64,000 nt of DNA from an uncultured Sutterella sp. (lineage in GTDB: Bacteria; Pseudomonadota; Gammaproteobacteria; Burkholderiales; Burkholderiaceae_F), in the NCBI GenBank assembly GCA_905197905.1, contig CAJKAP010000002.1:62001-126000 (forward strand), given 5' to 3'. Positions 60,127 through 64,000 of the stretch are shown in pieces; position 1 is the first letter of the stretch; every line of letters starts with the position of its first letter. The translations under genes were made by a program, and so were the position numbers. The notes under the pieces are model-generated. The model was not told where the DNA came from, made no database searches, and saw only the letters and a program-made list of their open reading frames with translations.

Positions 60127-60195
60127 ATTCTCAATTGATAAGAAGGAAGTGAGAATATAGGGAACGAGCGTTCCTCCATCCCTTATTGAGGGATG
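60127..60195 (+). promoter_or_regulatory. Three stacked hairpins ahead of and over the sppA start
   Basis: ATTCTCA (60127-60133) pairs with TGAGAAT (60150-60156); GGAACG (60161-60166) with CGTTCC (60169-60174); CATCCCT (60177-60183) with AGGGATG (60189-60195). The last stem contains both the GAGGG Shine-Dalgarno-like bases and the ATG of sppA. The second and third stems would compete with ribosome binding. Thermosensor-like or protein-regulated control is possible. Confidence 0.5.
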
Positions 60196-61995
60196 TTCTC
60201 CATAAAAAACATGATCCTAAACCGTCTCTGGACCTTTATTACGGTCTTCCCGAAGTATCTGTTTATTTGCTGTTTCTGGTGCATTGTTGCCTTAGGGATT
60301 TTTCTCTTTGCTACTATGTCTCGAGAAACAACGATTAAGGATCACTCTCTCTTGGTACTACAAATTCGAGGAAGTCTTTCTGACGTTTCTGAAAGCGTTC
60401 CTTCATCATGGGCGGGACTTCTGCAGGGAGGTCGTTTAGACGATGAAACAACGAATTTGCAAATGGTCAAAGACGCTTTGTCTACGGCCGCAACGGATAA
60501 GCGCATTCGAGGCGTTTGGCTTAATCTTGCGCGTATGAAGCCTTCTGGCTTGGCGAGCACAATGGATTTAGGGGAGGCGATTGAAGAATTCCGTAAAAAT
60601 AGCCAGAAGCCAGTTTGGGTTTGGTCTCCATCCTTTTCGCAGGGTGAGTACCTCTTAGCAAGCCACGCAGATCGACTTTCAGTACATCCTATGGGCGGAG
60701 TGATGCTCACAGGTCTGAGCTCGGTACAGCCATATTTGGGCGATACTCTCAAGCTTTTGGGTGTTGAGATGAATGTGAGTAAAAAGGGAGCGTATAAGAG
60801 TGCCCCAGAAGCTCTTACGCGCAATGGACCGTCAGCATCGGCATTGCAAGCCGATAAAGAGCGCCTCGATCTTGCTTGGAGTGGGGTCTTGAAGTCTATG
60901 GAAACGGCTCGTCATCTCAAAGAGGGCTTTTTAGGTGGGTATATCTTAAAGCAAGAAAACGCTCTCAAAGGCGGAAAAACTCTGGCGCAGGTAAATAAAG
61001 AGGTCGGGCTGGTTGATCATATTGAGACCTATGATGACTTCTGGGATAAGCTGGTTGAAGCTTTTAGTCCGAGCAAAAAAGAACAGGACTTGAGTTTAGT
61101 GGGTATGGCCGATTATTTGGATGCAACTACTAATGGCGGAGACTTTAGTCATGGAGGCATCGCCGTTTTGAGTCTAGAAGGAGAAATTACGACAGATGCT
61201 GCAGAAGGAGCGATTACTCCAAGTGATGTACGCTCTTCCTTAGAGACTATCGCAGAAGAGGAGTCGATTAAAGCGCTTGTAGTTCGTATTAATTCACCAG
61301 GAGGCGAAGCTGTCGCCGCTGAAAGCATTCGAGCCTCTATTGCACGTGTAGCGAAGAAGATCCCAGTGGTGATTTCTATGGGCGATATGGCGGCTTCTGG
61401 GGGTTATTGGATTGCTAGCGCGGGTCAGAAGATTATCGCGAGCCCGTGGACTCTTACTGGATCGATTGGAGCCTTTTCGATGTGGCCTAATGCTAAAGAG
61501 TTGGGAAAACGCTTGAAGGTGGGTATTGGTGGCTATAAAACGACCCCTATGGCGGAGAGCGAATGGGAAACTATCTTTAAAGGTAATACCTGGCAAGAAG
61601 GCGTGCGTAGTCTTCTAACAGATAATGTGTACCGCCAGTTTATTCAACTCGTTGCGCAGTCTCGTAAGATGACGCCAGAAGAGGCTGAAAAAGTGGCTCA
61701 AGGTCGAGTTTGGTTAGGGATTCAAGCTAAAGAAAATGGATTGATTGATGAGTTAGGCAGTCTAGATGATGCAATTAAGCTAGCAAAATCTCTTGCAAAA
61801 CTCCCCGAAGACGCGCCAGTTGTTTATGATGAGACCTCTCACATTTCTATGCGTATGCGCTTAGTGAAATTGCTTCGCCACCGATTAAGCACCGAAGCAA
61901 TTCTAGGAATGATTTATGGAACCTCAGGTAGAATAGACAGCTCCTTGATTCGGGGGGACCTCTTACTTTTGTTCCCCGCAAAGCCGACGCTATAA
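60193..61995 (+). CDS. sppA: Signal peptide peptidase SppA (protease IV)
   Basis: SppA is an inner-membrane serine protease that degrades cleaved signal peptides. The 600-residue product is the long, two-domain form: an N-terminal anchor (about 20-43), the general-base Lys202 in GAYKSAPEAL in the first S49 domain, and the nucleophile Ser402 in GDMAASGGYWIAS in the second. ATG 60193 is preceded by GAGGG two bases away; an alternative ATG at 60211 lacks any ribosome binding site but would avoid the hairpin. It precedes slmA by 69 bases. Confidence 0.92.
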   Translation: MFSIKNMILNRLWTFITVFPKYLFICCFWCIVALGIFLFATMSRETTIKDHSLLVLQIRGSLSDVSESVPSSWAGLLQGGRLDDETTNLQMVKDALSTAATDKRIRGVWLNLARMKPSGLASTMDLGEAIEEFRKNSQKPVWVWSPSFSQGEYLLASHADRLSVHPMGGVMLTGLSSVQPYLGDTLKLLGVEMNVSKKGAYKSAPEALTRNGPSASALQADKERLDLAWSGVLKSMETARHLKEGFLGGYILKQENALKGGKTLAQVNKEVGLVDHIETYDDFWDKLVEAFSPSKKEQDLSLVGMADYLDATTNGGDFSHGGIAVLSLEGEITTDAAEGAITPSDVRSSLETIAEEESIKALVVRINSPGGEAVAAESIRASIARVAKKIPVVISMGDMAASGGYWIASAGQKIIASPWTLTGSIGAFSMWPNAKELGKRLKVGIGGYKTTPMAESEWETIFKGNTWQEGVRSLLTDNVYRQFIQLVAQSRKMTPEEAEKVAQGRVWLGIQAKENGLIDELGSLDDAIKLAKSLAKLPEDAPVVYDETSHISMRMRLVKLLRHRLSTEAILGMIYGTSGRIDSSLIRGDLLLLFPAKPTL

Positions 61996-62064
61996 GAAAG
62001 AGCAGAGTCCTGGAGAAAACGTTGTAGTGAAATAATAGGTGTCTGGTCACAGGATAGATAAATA

Positions 62065-62655
62065 ATGAGAAAGCAAACAAAAAGTACAGCAGATAAGCGT
62101 TTAGAAATTCTTCAAGCTTTGGCGAAGCTTTTGGAAGAAGAATCGATGGAACGAATCACCACAGCTAAGCTCGCGACGGCTCTTCATGTGAGTGAGGCGG
62201 CTTTGTATCGTCATTTCTCTAAGAAGTCGGATATGTTCGATGGCTTGATTGATTTTGTGGAAACCAGTCTCCTCGATTTATTTGCCAAAATTCGTGAACG
62301 CAAAGACCTCAATGCTTTGGCTAAGATCCATTCTATGGTTGCTGTGATGTTGGACTTTGCTAGCGTAAATAAGGGCATTTGCCAGGTTTTGACGGGGCAT
62401 GCTTTAGTGAGCGAGAGCCCAGCATTAAATGAGCGACTCAATACGCTCTATGGTAAGTTTGAGACAATCTTGCGCCAAACCTATAAGGACGCAGTTGCGG
62501 AGAAACTCTTGCCAGCGGACTTCAATGCAAGCGCACGCGCGAATTTGGTCTTCTCTTACGTATTGGGCCGCTGGACAGCTTTTGTTCTCACGCACTACCG
62601 TGAAAAGATTAACGGCGTTTCTCCCCTTACGTTAGCGCCGTTTACTCTGCCTTAA
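62065..62655 (+). CDS. slmA: Nucleoid occlusion factor SlmA (TetR family)
   Basis: SlmA binds chromosomal sites and blocks FtsZ ring assembly over the nucleoid. The 196-residue protein has a TetR-type helix-turn-helix (about 31-58; RITTAKLATALHVSEAALYRHF) and SlmA-like segments KKSDMFDGLIDFVE and CQVLTGHALVSE, which distinguish it from ordinary TetR regulators. The C-terminal domain is the FtsZ-binding and dimerisation part. It may share a transcript with sppA. SlmA, MreB and the parS sites together give the window a cell-cycle character. Confidence 0.85.
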   Translation: MRKQTKSTADKRLEILQALAKLLEEESMERITTAKLATALHVSEAALYRHFSKKSDMFDGLIDFVETSLLDLFAKIRERKDLNALAKIHSMVAVMLDFASVNKGICQVLTGHALVSESPALNERLNTLYGKFETILRQTYKDAVAEKLLPADFNASARANLVFSYVLGRWTAFVLTHYREKINGVSPLTLAPFTLP

Positions 62656-62689
62656 AAATTCGTAGTTGAACGATTAGAAGATATAAAAA

Positions 62690-62715
62690 GAGGTACTTTC
62701 GGAAGAAAGTACCTC
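62690..62715. terminator. Bidirectional terminator between slmA and the S41 protease
   Basis: GAGGTACTTTC (62690-62700) and GAAAGTACCTC (62705-62715) form a perfect eleven-pair stem with a GGAA loop. A-rich bases precede and AAATTTT follows, so it can serve both converging genes. Confidence 0.8.
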
Positions 62716-62739
62716 AAATTTTAAGAGTGACCCTCTACA

Positions 62740-64000
62740 TTAGTTGGACTTATTCTCTTGTGTTGGGGCTTCAGGTTCTTCGACTTTGTCTCCTGGAGAG
62801 ACCTTGTCGGGTTGGTCAACTTCTTCAGTCTTTTCAGCGGCTTCTTTCTTCGCTTTTTCTTCAGCCTTCTTCAACTTTTCGACGATTTTGCGTGGCTTGC
62901 CACGATATTGGGAAACTTCAACGGGTTTGCCAGTCAGATAATTGATGGCCTGCTGAAGTTGCCAGTCTTTCTCGTCACCCATAGTGAACTGGTAGTCGGG
63001 TACAACACCATCGTCACCATCGTAGGGTAAGTCATCCTTCGCATTTGTATTTTCTTCTTCCTTATTGGAGAGGTGATGTTTTAGATCAGACTCACGGATT
63101 TGGAAGGAAGGATAGTTTCCCTTGGGCGTATCGTCAACGTAGATATCTGGCTCAATGCCTTTGGCCTGAATCGAGCGTCCTGATGGGGTGTAATAACGAG
63201 CCGTGGTGAGCTTAATACCGACAACTTTGTCTCCAGTACGCATGGGGAGGATGGTTTGCACTGAGCCCTTACCGAAGGAGCGATTCCCCATGAGCGTTGC
63301 ACGATGGTAGTCTTGCAGTGCACCAGAGACAATTTCTGAGGCAGAGGCCGTCGCCGAGTTAATCAACACAACAATTGGCACCGATTTGGCTTCAGGCGTC
63401 AGATCTTGCAGAATATCTGGATTCTGGTCCGAAAGGAAGTAATCTTCTGGAGCCACCTTGTACGAATAGTTCGAGTCAGGCGTACGTCCTTTTGTTGAAA
63501 CCACTTCAGAGTTTGGGGGCAAGAAGGCACCTGCCACAGCGACAGCTGATTGCAAAACGCCACCCGGATCATTGCGTAGGTCAAGCACTAAGCCTTTGAG
63601 GGACTTTTCCTTTGCCAACTGATTCAAATTAGCGACTAAGTCAGGTCCAGTGCGTTCCTGGAACTGCGAGATACGGATATAACCGATACCATCGGCGAGT
63701 TTTTTCATCTTCACTGATTTCACTTTAATGATGGCGCGCGTGAGTTTCATGACCATTGGTTTATTGACCCCTTTACGGGCAATGGTCAATTCGATATCAG
63801 TGTTGGGCTCTCCTCGCATGAGTTTCACAGAGGCGTCCAGAGACTGATCATCGGTCGTTACGCCATTAATTTTGGTGATGATGTCACCAGGGCGGATACC
63901 AGCACGAGCGGCAGGAGTCTCATCGATCGGAGAAACGACCAAAACGCCAGCAGAATCTTTGGTGACTTCAATACCTAATCCGCCAAAAGAACCTTGCGTA
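62740..64000 (-). CDS. ctpA: S41-family C-terminal processing protease, partial
   Basis: The reading frame is open to the right edge, so the N-terminus (signal peptide and start) is missing; 419 codons are visible. Near the edge is a PDZ domain (IDETPAARAGIRPGDIITKINGV), followed by the S41 catalytic core with GLVLDLRNDPGGVL, the nucleophile Ser in VLINSATASASEIVSGAL and the catalytic Lys in NRSFGKGSVQTI. The last 70 residues are rich in Lys, Glu and Pro and look disordered. Ctp/Prc-type enzymes process periplasmic and envelope proteins, including peptidoglycan hydrolases. It converges with slmA. Confidence 0.93.
   Translation of the reverse strand, partial: TQGSFGGLGIEVTKDSAGVLVVSPIDETPAARAGIRPGDIITKINGVTTDDQSLDASVKLMRGEPNTDIELTIARKGVNKPMVMKLTRAIIKVKSVKMKKLADGIGYIRISQFQERTGPDLVANLNQLAKEKSLKGLVLDLRNDPGGVLQSAVAVAGAFLPPNSEVVSTKGRTPDSNYSYKVAPEDYFLSDQNPDILQDLTPEAKSVPIVVLINSATASASEIVSGALQDYHRATLMGNRSFGKGSVQTILPMRTGDKVVGIKLTTARYYTPSGRSIQAKGIEPDIYVDDTPKGNYPSFQIRESDLKHHLSNKEEENTNAKDDLPYDGDDGVVPDYQFTMGDEKDWQLQQAINYLTGKPVEVSQYRGKPRKIVEKLKKAEEKAKKEAAEKTEEVDQPDKVSPGDKVEEPEAPTQENKSN

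Noticed and set aside
1..64000. CRISPR arrays, prophage, insertion sequences, toxin-antitoxin pairs, rRNA and tRNA genes
   Set aside because: I looked for regular direct repeats, integrase/transposase genes, small gene pairs and tRNA-like folds in the gaps and found none. A tRNA scan could still be run, but the gaps are short and show no CCA-ended cloverleaf.

Overview
The window is a gene-dense, mostly housekeeping stretch of a bacterial chromosome, about 47 genes on both strands. Gene content and order point to a betaproteobacterium of the order Burkholderiales: mreB/mreC divergent from gatC-gatA-gatB; trkH-trkA with an NtrX/NtrY-like two-component pair, a DUF4390 gene, rsmB and fmt; metK divergent from two lpxL-type acyltransferases and dapF; DUF1840 and DUF2905 genes; a DksA with the family's reduced cysteine set; and SlmA. 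Base composition looks moderate by eye, clearly lower in GC than free-living Burkholderia or Bordetella. That would suit a host-associated lineage such as the Sutterellaceae, but the family-level assignment is inference.

Layout. 1-4.7 kb: mreC (edge) and mreB on the minus strand, gatCAB on the plus strand. 4.8-9.9 kb: pyrE, xth, an RsuA-type pseudouridine synthase, an AmpG-type permease, and UPF0149 and DUF1840 genes. 9.9-20.3 kb: a long minus-strand block (trkH, trkA, response regulator, histidine kinase, DUF4390, rsmB, fmt, def), interrupted between fmt and def by a plus-strand alpha/beta hydrolase. 20.3-25.1 kb: a 581-base gene-free gap, topB, and a CorC/HlyC-type membrane protein. 25.4-33.5 kb: an Aap-type amino-acid ABC transporter (binding protein and two permeases, no ATPase gene), a DUF1857 gene, tex and prfC. 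33.7-41.8 kb (minus): an orphan HydE-like radical SAM enzyme, a HemN/HemW-like radical SAM enzyme, a long-chain acyl-CoA ligase, uup and an LpoA-like lipoprotein/activator gene. 41.8-49.1 kb: rsmI, two parS sites, a CBS-pair protein, ttcA, folB, DUF2905, cca, slt and fau. 49.2-53.5 kb (minus): the methyl-cycle genes metK and trpS-ahcY. 53.7-64 kb (plus): two lpxL-like genes, dapF, rlmI, a CobW-type GTPase, dksA, a HAD phosphatase, sppA and slmA, then a minus-strand C-terminal processing protease running off the edge.

Themes. Cell shape and envelope are well represented (mreBC, ampG, slt, LpoA-like, lpxL pair, sppA, ctp). So are translation and RNA modification (gatCAB, rsuA, rsmB, fmt, def, prfC, rsmI, ttcA, cca, rlmI, trpS) and chromosome organisation (parS pair, slmA, topB). 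I found no phage, insertion sequence, CRISPR array, rRNA or tRNA. The most interesting signals are in non-coding DNA: two parS palindromes exactly 40 bp apart; a metK leader in which a hairpin hides the Shine-Dalgarno sequence; a terminator-like hairpin that carries the gatC stop codon as a bulge; a 12-base sequence shared by the metK and trpS-ahcY promoters; and stacked hairpins over the sppA start. I did not find a clearly undescribed multi-gene system.
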